DNA of 64,000 nucleotides from Dipylidium caninum (Eukaryota > Platyhelminthes > Cestoda > Cyclophyllidea > Dipylidiidae). Positions 1-11,800 of this stretch are shown piece after piece. The notes beneath the pieces were generated by a model that was not told where the DNA came from, ran no database searches, and saw only the letters and a list, made by a program, of their open reading frames with translations. The position numbers and the translations under genes were made by a program. The stretch is taken from positions 159,001-223,000 of the forward strand of contig QEYB01001179.1 in the NCBI GenBank assembly GCA_017562135.1. Direction: 5' to 3'. The stretch's first letter is position 1; each line of letters starts with the position of its first letter.

Positions 1-1009
1 TGCAGCGCAAGAAAGACCCGTGGTCGGGCTCTTACGCTCCGGGCAACCGGTTCGGAGGTCTACATTTAAATGGGGCTGGTCGGGTGACAAGGACCGTCTC
101 AGGTGTTAGCCATGCGTCCAAACGCCAAGTCCTCTGGCATAAATTCTCGCGAGTCTCAGACGATAGTCCACGACGAGCAGGATCATCATGTCAATCTCTT
201 CTTTCCATCTGCGCGACTGTCTTTCTTTGAGGAACCGGAAGGAGGGAACGTTCGGAACTAATCGCCGGGATCTAATTGTCTTTTGATAAAGACTGCAGCT
301 TTCATTTTGACAAAATTAGACATCATCGAGGCGGTCACCACAGCATGTCGCATCATTCTGAACAGTTTGAAGTTACCACCCCGACCGAACAAAACTTGAA
401 GCCCCACCACCTTCCATCGCCTAAACCCTTAGTCCTCAGTCCCATTTCCTCTCTCAAGCCGCAAAGTGGTCAAATTACAGCTGAAGAGAGAAGCTCTTGT
501 TGCAGAGTAGAGGCGGTGGAGAGAGGCAGTAAAATTTCCACTAAAACAAATAACAAACCATACCGACTCACACGAAACGGAATCAAAATGGAAAGGAGGA
601 ACATAGGGAAGTGGTGGACTGGCTTTCACTCTTCTACAGACATTCACTGATTTTGGACCAAATTCTCGTCTACTTTATGTCCCCGTCACGCTCCTAAAGA
701 GGCCTCATTCATCTTGTCCTTAGCTTGGGCTCACTTCCACCCGCACCCCCCTCTTAAAATGCCACCCAGTTCAAAACAACCACTGCTTCCATTAATTAAT
801 CGGACAAGGTCGTTTGATTGCCCTCGTGCAATAAGCTATATTCAACCGTGGTCCAGAACTTTCAAGTTTATGCCTAGCGTCGGCGTATTTTGGGACTATT
901 GATAGAAGATCCGTGTCTACAATTTGTTTTACGACGTCTTCAGTGCTTTAACTTTTAGTAAGTTCTAAATATCCCAAATCTAACTTATCATACGTGTACC
1001 AATTTCCAG
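1..1009. other. No supported gene
   Basis: I see no convincing exon here. An open stretch at 276-650 on the + strand lacks an ATG at its start and is low-complexity (His, Ser, Thr and Lys rich), so I do not call it. The exon beginning at 1010 shows that an upstream exon of the same + strand gene may lie here or before the window. Confidence 0.4.
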
Positions 1010-1895
1010 TCCGAGGCTTTGGCAAGCCAAAAGACTACGTCAGATCCGAGCAGGACTATTGCAGGAGGCCTCCCAAATTCGGGCCAGAATAGTCGTGGTG
1101 GCAATCTTGGTGTAGCCGGTCCTCCAGGCGGATTTCCCTTGATGGTGGCTGCGGAAACGCTGGCTGCCAGTTTCGGCGTGCACATGAGCCGCGGACAAAC
1201 AGGGAACGCCGAACCTACGTCAACAAAATCACAAATTTCTTGGAAAAAAAGTCCCCCCTGCTCCTCAGTATCTGGTGCCAGTTCTGCTCCTCTTCAGTCT
1301 CCTCCTCTAGGTAAGTGACTTCTCCTTTCTCAGAATGTAACTGAAGGTAATTTTCTGAGTAGTCATACCGACCAATCAACTTTGACTTACTCGTAATTAT
1401 TTGTCGGTCTTTATTAATACTCGCCTTTGATTGGGTAATTGAATAGTGCTTTCTGCGGTAAATCTGATTGGTCATGTGGCCCGTAGTCACTTGTGTGCTT
1501 GTCAAAAAATACGATTTCTTTTAACTAATTAACTGAGAAGTAGCACCACAAATACTCCAGTAAATTCAATTTTTTACTCTCCGTATGTGATGGCAGAAAA
1601 GTAATTTGCGCCAAATTGTGATGAGAGCATTGTCATGACATCAATAGAAATTAGATTTTAAGTATTCAGTAATTGTAGTTGTCCACCCTTCTTTTACCTC
1701 CTCGTCGGCCAGACCCATCACTAGTTGAATGTGTCCTTTTTCGAAGTTATTAATTAAATAAGGTCCATTCCAATATTGTCAGATAAACGCATTTTGAGTA
1801 GGGCTTCTGTCCCCTTTCAAAGTGTCCTCTTCTATGAAGGCAAGTTCGTGCCTGGTGGACGAGAGAGGGCCTCATTTCACTGTGGCATCACTCAA
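1010..1895 (+). CDS. Two linked putative exons, Ser/Gly-rich, possible 5' part of the RhoGAP gene
   Basis: Exon A spans 1010-1310 and follows the acceptor tttccag. It reads as a Ser/Gly/Pro-rich stretch and ends at a strong donor (gtaagt at 1311) with one base left over. Exon B spans 1783-1895 after the acceptor attgtcag; it restores the phase exactly and contains the segment FQSVLFYEGKFVPGG before the donor gtaaga. The matching phases and good splice sites support a real exon pair on the + strand. I do not recognise a domain. Their position before other + strand exons suggests the N-terminal, poorly conserved part of the RhoGAP gene, but I could not follow the chain without gaps. It could equally be a separate gene. 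Confidence 0.4.
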
Positions 1896-3019
1896 GTAAG
1901 AGAGTTTTCTGGGCGGCGACGATGTCATCTCTATTACTGTAGTGCTGGGCCGAGGTTACCTTCAAGATGGGGATTTTGACAGACAAAGCAGTAAACCGAG
2001 TGGCGGGGTGGAATTGGAAACAAGTGTTTCCAGCATAATCAACAAACCTGCAGCGGTGGTAATTAGCGGGCTCTCGGCTTAAGGTCAACGTGGACCGTAT
2101 GGTGACCTCGACTGAGGCTAAAAATATCCCTTCCACTTGATAGGGCTTTTCCGTGATGTCCTGCCAACCACGAAATGGCGAATTAATCCCCGCCGTTTAT
2201 AGCAACACTCCTCCCTCTAGCATCATTTGTTAAGCTTGTTTTACAAAAATTTCAGGTAAAACACCGCAAATTTAGATAAGTACTTGGATGTTTTTATACT
2301 TTTTGTCTTGGATAACAGAAGTCAACTTCCACACTTCAAGTTGCGCCTTCCGAGGGGAGATTATGGTTTTATTCACAAACAAAAAAGATTCCCTGCTTCG
2401 TCTTCTAACTGATATGCCATTTTGGCGGAGGCATTTAAAAGTACCCAACCCCAGCCCCCGGCACACTTGGAATAGCTTAGGAAGGGGGACTGAAGGGGTC
2501 CTGGAAAGGTGTTCCCTTTTTTTCCCACTCAACGTGGCGTTAGACGGCGGCAGCCAAGGCGAGGCTACCTCGAAACTCCCGATCGCATACGAGAAAAAAG
2601 TTGATGGACGTTTGTGACCAGGTTGAGAAGAGTCTACTTTTCCGCTGACGAATAGAGGCGATGCTGTGCTTGTCGACAAGGCAAATGGACGTACTTTGTG
2701 CTTCATTGCGCGTTGGTAGACTTCGGGCTGGGGTTGGGGTATCTCGCCTCCGCTATCGACATTCAAGTGTGTGAACGCATTTCCACGTCACTCCGAAGTC
2801 ACACGCGCACTTACCCCAAGCGTCCCCACGCCCCAGCCACTTCCCCCTCCTCTCCCCCTCCAGCTTGTGGGTGCTCGCTCACCCCATGGGCATTTGTGGC
2901 CAGATGCAGAGGAATTTGGGGATTTTATTGGATCCCTACTTTCCCTCCGAGCTGGCAACACTTTTCACATGATGCAGTAGTGTCCATGTTGAAGCTGTGC
3001 AAGGACAAGAAGTGAGCAG

Positions 3020-3929
3020 GCTTGGTGGAATTTAGTTCATCCGCCTTTCTAGATCCCTCGAGTCCTACGACGGCTACGGGAGCTTCGCACCCCAAAAGCA
3101 GCCTGCTGCGTTCCACTTTCGCTCGTATGAGACAGGTAGCCACGGGCGGTGTGCAGGTGAACTCCTCCAGCGCCACCACTTCCGCCACTGCAACCTCCTC
3201 CACCACCTCCTCGTCCTCTCCCCTCGCCACCCCTTCCACCTCCTCTGCTACTCCCTCCCGATCCGGTTTCCACCAGCGCCTAACCCACTTCTCTCAAACA
3301 TTTATCCATGACAAATCCAGTCCACGTCGCCGCAAACTAGATCATGTGAGTTAATTGCGGAGACAGGAGGCGGTCTTCGAATGACAATGCCTTCTTGTGT
3401 ATTCTTCCTGCCTTCCTCGATAATTCCATTCGTCGTTCTTCCACAGTCTTATTTTTGATTTTGTCTCATCATATGACTTTTGTCGGCATTCACTCAACAG
3501 GAGGCTTATTTCGGTACTGTTAAGCAGATAATACTGACCCCAGCATTACCCTACGATGCCTGTGGTGCTCAAATACTCTGTTGCCACGTCCATAGGGGAC
3601 TGTGTCAGCTGTGAGCTCGATAAGGTGTCACATAACTTCCTCAAATTGGGCTCTAATCAGAAGAGGTTGCTCAAACTTGACACCTCCAGTCGAGACCAGA
3701 GAGTTCAACGCTGACATTCTTTCTTTTTGATAATAAATGTAGATTCATCGAAGCTACCAATCCTGTCAAACAACACATCCGACTGACCTGACCAGTGACT
3801 CGGAGGCCTCAGGTCGTTCATCGGAACCGCGTAGCAAGAAGTATACTCAACTCCACTTGCCTCTGACAGCTGTCTTGGAGCCCAACAATTCCTTCCTTCA
3901 ATCCATTGGCGATGAAACGCCGGTCAATG
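3020..3929 (+). CDS. Ser/Thr-rich putative exons, possible middle part of the RhoGAP gene
   Basis: One exon ends at 3345 with the donor gtgagt after the residues RRRKLDH. Its start is probably near 3020, after gagcag. The next exon spans 3743-3929, after tgtag and before gtgagt. The two join in phase 0 and give a polypeptide dominated by Ser, Thr and Pro, with the segment LTSDSEASGRSSEPRSKK. Such regions are typical of disordered linkers in signalling proteins. The 5' boundary is uncertain: another frame over 2842-3150 is also open, and a different splice pattern (donor gtgagc near 3013, acceptor ttctag near 3050) cannot be excluded. Assignment to the downstream RhoGAP gene is by position and strand only. 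Confidence 0.4.
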
Positions 3930-3952
3930 GTGAGTCCCATCCCCGAAATATC

Positions 3953-4019
3953 CACACACACACACACACACCACCCCCAACTCTCTTCTTGCCGGCGAGA
4001 GCGAATAGCCCCCCCCCCC
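3953..4019. repeat. (CA)n microsatellite and 11-base C run
   Basis: A CA dinucleotide run lies at 3953-3971 and a run of eleven C at 4009-4019. Both are inside the intron that starts at 3930. Confidence 0.9.
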
Positions 4020-5878
4020 GGCCCCGCTGCCGCCCCCTACTGACAGACAGTGGTCTGAGCCGACACTCAGCGCCATTTATCATGCTCTTCTGCCTGCCAC
4101 ACCAGGCACGCGTAATATTTGACGGAGCCATTCATTGAGAGGGTAAACCTTTGGTCTCGAAGACATGAATAATGGGAGCGTAAAAAGTGGGTGACGTGGC
4201 ATTCCTCCGTCTGTTTCACCGCCACTTTCCAAGCCAACAGTCCGCCCTGTACACCTCTCTACAATTAATAACTGAGGTGCTTTGAAAGTGATCTGATTAC
4301 ACCCGGAAGAATTGTCGCTATCCTCGCACTTTTCATGCCTTTTACATCCTGAATTTGTGCTTGTTCTCCGGTTTGCCCATCAATCCTCTGCGAGTGCATT
4401 TTAATATTCGACGGATTGTATGGCTTGGCCCGCGTCCACTGGCTTAGTTGAGGGGTTCGGCTCAGCTTCCCGAGACCTGGTCGGCCCAGCTACCGTGTGA
4501 CAGCCACGTCGTCTGCTAAATTGACCCGGAGGGGATGGACGGCCGGAGATGTGGGAGACCGGGCGGCACGAGGGTAGGTCCAAGTCGCCCAGGTGAAGTC
4601 CCCTGTGCGACGTGTGTAAAAATACAAAATCAAAATCTGCCGTCGGCGTTCATCGGGCGAGATCAGGTCTCTGTTTCAGTCAGCGCAGCAGGTATGAGGG
4701 AGTAAAACGTTCCCCGACCAAATATGCGCTTTGTAGATGGTCGGAGACACTCAAATATGCGATATTCCAGAAATGAACGCAACGAATAGGCGGAATGGGT
4801 GCGAGAACCAATTCATTAGGCCAATCACCACAAAAATAATCCGCTTATCCACACGCTTAATTTCACCATCACGGGAAAAGGTGGTCTTTGCTCTAAGCAC
4901 CAATATTTGATGTTTGTCCTTTCGACGGTATCCCAGGTAGCGTTCAGTGACCCCGGTGTCCTCATGCCGTAACGCCGAAGATCAGGTTATCGGTCATCCA
5001 ATAACATCAGCATTTGTTTTCCTTGCTGGAGATCGCATTCGTCCACCGCACCCGTCTCCTTCTTTCAGCCTCCCCCACCCCGCCTCCCTCATCGCCAGTA
5101 TAACGCTCCGCCTTCAAATCGTAATGGTGTGGGAGATTTATGGTTGGCACGGTAAAGGGCTGGAGAGTTATACACACGGCAGCTATCTGGCTATGCCGCC
5201 AAGCGGAAGTTAGACCTCCAGAGACGGATGGCTAGACAATTAAAATTCACTCCTACAAGGCGAATTCGACATTGCGAAGCCGCTTCTGAGGTTTCGATTT
5301 AACAATGTGAGGTTGGTACTTAAGGAAATAAATTTATTTTTGGGGTCATCTTAATTACTCGGTTAATTTCATTGGTTACCCAAGACATACGAGGTCACGG
5401 TGTAGGTGACAGCTTATCTATCCCCTGTCTGTGGCAAATTCACTTAGACCATGGTAGCGCATTCACTCTGGGGCTCCCGGTGTCCCCGCACAGACTGCGT
5501 CAAAGGGGTGAGGGTGCTGAAGCTACTTTTGCCTCTCGTTCTGAGTTTGCCCAAACGCGGTCTCCGAGGCACCGAAATGAACGAATGTGTCGTGACCTCC
5601 CCCTCCTAAAGTCCGGTCTCAACTCATCATTAACATAAATTAAAAAGTGATTATTGAAGTGAAAAGGGAGTATGTGTGCCTGTTTATGTTAGATTCAAGA
5701 GGATTTGGTCTCCCTTTCTCCCACCTTGTGTTAAGGTTATCATACTTTTCTTTTTTTAATTACTCCAACAGATAACAATAGCAGGTTATTAGATGGAGGT
5801 TTGAGAAGGAAAACAACATAAACGTAAGCGGAGAGAAGAGAAGGAACATTGACTTCATTCATACGGTGTATTCGATAG

Positions 5879-6208
5879 ATCTTGCCTAATTTTATTGCTC
5901 TTGACCTTGCCGTAGCCAATGAACTGGCAGTAACTATGTCAATGCAATTGGCCGTGGTCGACGCTGCCATGGTTGCAGCGAGTGGTGGGGCTAGCGCCTG
6001 CGTAGAAGCAGTCAGACCCGGCGGAGAAAGCAAAGGTGAAGGTGGTGGGACGGAAAGCATCAACGGCGACAAGCATCGCATAGTTGAGATTAGCAGCATG
6101 CATCAAGGCAAACCGCCTGCCGAGCAGTCTATCGTGTCGGGCCTGGAAACCGACTCTGCGACCAGATCCTCTTCAGTTTCCTCAGTTTCTATAAATACTT
6201 CCAATTTG
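5879..6208 (+). CDS. Putative exon, unrecognised
   Basis: The + strand is open from the acceptor attcgatag to a canonical donor gtgagtatt at 6209. The N-terminal half is rich in Ala and Val and the C-terminal half in Gly and Ser, with the segment SSSVSSVSINTSN at the end. It does not match a PH or PDZ domain that I can see. Its start phase does not fit the exon ending at 3929, so at least one exon between them is missing or a boundary is wrong. It may belong to the same gene as the RhoGAP core. Confidence 0.3.
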
Positions 6209-8814
6209 GTGAGTATTCTTACCGTGAAGATGTTCCCCCTCTTCATTAAACTCTCATCCCACTGATTAGTTGGAATAACGAGGCTGTGCCCTTTTCCATC
6301 GAGAGTACACACATTTCTCAGTTCCATACGACAATGTGTTGAGGATTTTCTACTCTCCTTCTGTCTATTCTCTACTATCTAACCAACTGAGATTTTTTTT
6401 ATCATCGTACTCATTCGATTTGTGCATCACATAATGGAGATTTATGCATTGTCGGATTTCCGTTTCCCCTTTACTTTTTGACAATACCATTTGTGACGTC
6501 TGCACCCCACTTCCTGTGTCCGTTTTCCTTTATTACTAGATTCACCGAAAATTGATTAAATTTCTCCCCTTTTCATAATTTCTCTTTGTTTATTCGGGCA
6601 GCGAAATAGACGCTTTGACTAGTTTAACGGACGGAAGTAACGCAGTTTTATCTCTTAATGCCATTCGGTTCGGCCATTTCGCACATCAATTTACGGGTAC
6701 AATCTCGAAAAGCCGAAGGGTAGGCAAGTAATTCCGATCGCCGACTTCCTTTCTTAGAACGGATAGCTCCTGCGCCCGGGCATCCACAATATTTGAGCTG
6801 TTTGTCGAAATATACTTATTCATTTTCCTGGGTTTTCACATAATGTCATCGCAAAAATGACCTGCTGTTGTCTGCAGTGGCATTTGCGCGCACTTTTGCC
6901 GTATGACCACAAACATCCAACTAGTTTGAAAACCCATCCCAAGTCTCCGTTTCTCAGTTGCTTAGCTGGTTATGACGGGTTATTTCAGCCCAAATCGTGT
7001 GTGCTGCGTCGACGTTTATGATTGAGTTCCCTGAGAAAACATGTCGCCTTGTCGTTGGCTCCGTCAAGGTCGCCGCACAGTGTCGGTGTCTTCAAGTGGT
7101 TTTCTTGCTTCCACTCGCCTCTAATTGGGTTTTTTTTCCGGAAAAATGATCAGTGAATGTGTAGTAATAAGAGAAAGGCGACTTGAACTCCGCGATGCAT
7201 TCTCCTTCCAGCCACACTTAACCGCCTTCGTAAATGCGTAAATCCCACTGTTTATTTCATCACCACAACTCTTTTTATGCCATTTGGAGCATTGATAAAG
7301 ACATCTTTCGTTGTGATTCGTACATCATGCAGTGATAATTTGGCTTAGCAAATTAAAGTGTGGATGAGGAAAGGGTATTTAAGTGGCCCCAATAGCCGGA
7401 AACAGAGTGGGGTCAAAGTGGCCTTCATTTGCATTTCTCCAGTCTTAATTGCAATCTGCACCAATTAGAACACAATAGACGAGTGAGGGAGAGAGGCCAC
7501 AATCGTGACAGGCTAGACGCAGTCAACTTGACACCTATCTGCAGCATGGTTTATACGCGTTGGCGACCAAGTCGGGTATTTGACTTTCATTCTTAACTCA
7601 TATTGTCCGCCCTGCATCATTGCCTCCTTCCCCTTGATCTGTCACTTTAAAGGTGATTAGGAAATGCTCTGGCTGGATACACCTTTGTTTAAATTTCACC
7701 CCACTTGGAGGGTCTCAGCCTTTCTTGTCGCAGGTTTCTCCAGTATTTTTGTGTGTCTCTTTCGAAATTCAAGTAAATTGGCCGGCAATCTGACTGAGGC
7801 AAAAGATACCTTTTTTGTCCATTAATAAAACCCTATTTTTCAGACTTCTCTGAGCTGATTTATGACCACGTTACCTTTTCCAAATTTCACATCTCGTAGT
7901 TCTTGGTTTAATTCTTTATTTGGCTCCTTAAGTGGTCTATGGGCGAGGTATGTGTCCTCGGATCACCTACTTCGATAACGCGTCAGTAAACGCGTCTCCT
8001 CTCGCCTCCGGCTCCCAAGTGAAGAATCAAAATGCCACCATTAAATCATTTCCGCTGTCCATATTAAATCACTCCCATTCCCTGCGCTCTCTGTCTGATG
8101 GGAGTTTATTACGCTTTGAGGAGTAATGCACTTCACTAACCCCCAGCGTCAGCCTCCTTTTTCACTTTCCAAGGCTTGAGATGACTTCACTTTTGCCTGG
8201 GAAACGATGTTATCTCGTCTAGTAAAACCTAGGCATTACTTCGTTGCTCTACCCGAAATTCATGGCTTTCTACTCCCGGTTCCTAGCCATAGTTAAAAAC
8301 GGAAGCCCACTTGGGACCTGGTAAGCGGTCGAATACGCGAAAAACGGTTTGATGTCGAGCTGATGTGTCAGAAATGAAGTACGGCTTCAGCACCAATTAA
8401 CTGTTGGACGGGGGTTGGTGCGGACGAAGAGTCCCGTGCAAACCAGAACAATTTGCTGCCTTAAATTGCCATCATGGGGAAATGTTCTTTTAGTTCCCCA
8501 ATCTTAACTGACTCATCTCGTTTGTGACTTCGTTTAGCGTGGGTGGATATTGGTACTTTCTAGTGGGAGAATTACTAATGACACTTTCAAAGTTTTTACA
8601 GCTTCGGACTGCCTTAGGAGTTTAAAATAACCACAGTGATATTGTAAGTAAGTTTTGCATTTTTCGCAACGTCCTAAAGCCTGAATTTAACTTATTAAAG
8701 GCCCCCATGGGCTATATCGCTGCTAAAAAGCTTACTTAAAACAAATGAGTAGTACTTATAATATCCCACTAAAGATATTTTTTGGCGAAATTGTCCTGAA
8801 TATGTCGGTTCTAG
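6209..8814. other. Intron-like stretch without supported coding exons
   Basis: This is AT-richer sequence with short open frames only. A + strand open frame at 7932-8126 has no good splice context. I expected a PH domain ahead of the RhoGAP domain if this is an ARHGAP21/23 relative, but I could not find one here by eye. Confidence 0.5.
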
Positions 8815-11800
8815 ATTAAGGAATTAAATCCCCACACCACCCGACGACTGTTTCGAAGACCTACTGATCCCATCATGAGCATTGATTCAGAGCTTGGTGA
8901 TTTCCACGAGCCAATCCAATTGGATCCACCGATTCTCTACCCCGAACGATCGCTGGTCGGTTCCCTGCCCTTGCACCAATGCGCAAGAAGTACATTTTCA
9001 GCCGTAAGTCACCAACTCATACGAAAACCAAAATCACCGGGACCATTTACGCGAAAACCGTCTGGTTCACACTTACACGTCTTTTTTTTCTACAATACAA
9101 AACCAAAATGGCAGATTCCCTTTTCATATTAGACTAGCGAAAAGCGAAAGTACCCGTTTTATATGTGCTAAGGTTTCTCTCCCCCCTCATTAACCGGACA
9201 CTTCAATTTCCCATTTAAATGTGATATGGACTAAGGCATTTCGGGTTGTTTCCCGAGATCATGGAATGCCTCGTTTAGGATTGACGGTGGCGGTCAGGAG
9301 CTGCAAATCGAAAACTTACACTAACACATGACGATGACTGTTAACCTGTCACTTTATCCCCTTTCCACTTTGCGATATTCGAAGCAATATCAAAGGCGAT
9401 AAGTTTTCTAGTCAGCATAAGTGGTAGACGTCTTAATTCTGCATGAAGTATCCACGCTTTTATCACCTTGGTGAAGTCGAACATATGTTTAATCGCGAGG
9501 ATGCCGAGGGTCCCTAATAATTTCTTTTCAATATTTTTATCTCCGAGTCATTAAGGTAAAGGCTCCCCTTTCGCTAATATCGCCTGGCACTTATGACTGA
9601 GAAACTGATAGGTGTAGGCTGCACTCCATGCCCGTTTGTACTGACTCTAGGGATTCGGTAGCCCAAAAAAGCTTATTTCTCCTACGAATCACAAGTCCAG
9701 TAAGATCCAGGGTCTGAAAGTGTTCGTCTTCCGATTAATGGCCCATCGCTGTTTCCGCTGGTGTTTCTTCATCTCCTGTTTTACCCTCAAGTCATAAATA
9801 ATTGTTTAGGCTAAAGGATAGTTTTTCTTCCCTGACAAAATTTCTGGCGAGCTAAACACGGTGGGAAAGAAAGTGGAACCCTTCTTTCCAATAGGAGAAG
9901 TGGCGCTTAGTTAGTTGTTCCCTAAAACAAATAGCCCATCATTAAAATTAGAATTCTGACTCCTTTGTTGATCGGTTCGCCGACTACCCTTCAGTTTGTC
10001 CCATTCGTGGTGGAGCTGTGCGTGACACTGGTGGAGAAATTCGGCCTTAACTGTGTGGGTATCTATCGAGTGTCGGGGAACAAGTTGGCGCACGATTTCA
10101 TGGCTGCCGAGCTGTGTAAGGTGAGAAGAAATACCTGGTCTTGCCCTCTAAGCGTTGACAAAATCCAGTCTACTCCAACTTTTTCTTATACTTTAGCAAC
10201 TGGGCGAGATAGATGCGACCAGTGAGAAGTGGAACGACGTCCACGCCTTGGCGTGCGTTCTGAAAACCCTTCTTCGAAACCTGCCAGATTCCTTGATTCC
10301 CAAAGGTAGCTGAGCTTTTGTTATAGATGCTCCCAACGGCACATATCATAAAATTTTACATGAAGCTAGAAGTTTACTTTATTCGTGCTTCATATATGGA
10401 GGTTATTTGCATAATAGTTGATATCTGAGAAAATACTTAGTAGCCCATTAAATTGCATTTTGCGGCGAAAAACGGGAATTGAATTTGCCATGTTTAAATT
10501 TGGATCTGGCTTATCGCAAAAGTTTTATTTAACGAAGGAGTCTGTGTGACCTGCACCAATCTTATCTAGGATATTAACCGACTTTAATTTACCTAAGTAG
10601 AGATAAGGCACATTACAAACCTTAATTTGTCTCCCATCCCTACTTAAATTGTGAATTCAGTAGCTTACACGCACCATACTTTAAGTGGAATAAATTCCAC
10701 AACGGGGCGCTTACAAAATGATAGACCCAAATCTGCCAATCCCGTGGAACCCACGTTATGAGCTTGCCTTCACACTCTTCAAAACATTTATTTAAGCGAT
10801 GTATCCGGAATTCCTTGCCGCTTCGCGTGTGGAGTCCTGGGAACGCCGGTTATTATCGGTGCAGCGTCTGCTCAGCATCATGGAATGCTACCCTAAACAC
10901 CCGGAGTATCGTGTACATCGAGCAACCCTGCGCTACTTAGCCACCCACCTGGCCCGTGTAGCCTCACGTCAGTCTGTCAACCGCATGACAGCATACAATT
11001 TGGCCCTTGTTTCGCACCCAACGTCATCCAATCTAATGAGGACAGCCCGGAACTCTTCATTGCCGATTCAAAGTTCAAAATTTGGGTGCGTTCAGTCCTC
11101 TTTGCTCATAAGACTAATTCATGTCTACTTTAGTCCTCATTCTGTCGTGTTACTGGCTGAGGACCAAACCTCTTGTCTATTGTCTACAGTAGGATGTAAA
11201 GTTGGTAATTTTTAATCAAATTTTTATATTAACTTATCCTCGTTATTTGATCAAAAAGTGTTTTGTCCATTTCCTGCATCACGGTATCTGCTATCTGCTC
11301 AGAGGATGATGAACCGCAGTAATTCGCAATGCAACCCATTCACTTCGTTCACACTTGCCTCATGTCCACGAATCCCCTTTTTTGAATGCGCACTTTGGCT
11401 ATTTATTCACCAGTTCGACACTTTACGAACTTTTAAGTCCTGTTAAAATTTGGGAGGCTTCGCTAAACCGGTCTGTCTAGTAGCAGTCAAATGAGTGCTT
11501 GTTTTCGTCTTTAACCGGTCACAGTTACAGGTGGGTCGTTAAAAGAGTGACTTGCAACCAAGCATGTCGGTGATCCACTGGGCCGAAACTTGGGCACAAA
11601 CTTCCCCGTCATGCCCCCGAGGTCTGATCCGCCCACTCCGACCACAAGGACTGGGAGGCGCTGGGTTCGAGTGGTCTAGGGTGGTTTCACTTACACATCC
11701 CTTAATCATGGCCAGGCCAGTTTGAGCGCTGAATATGCCACATGTCAAAGTGGTATTCCCAGTGACGGCGTTATAAGTCAGGCAGAGCGGGAGAAGCACA

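Noticed and set aside
2272..2766. 164-codon open frame on the - strand
   Set aside because: No recognisable domain, no splice context, and it overlaps a + strand open frame. Its start is not supported by anything else.
11600..11680. Possible tRNA gene suggested by ggttcgag
   Set aside because: Only a partial B-box-like match. No cloverleaf could be drawn and no A-box is at the right distance.
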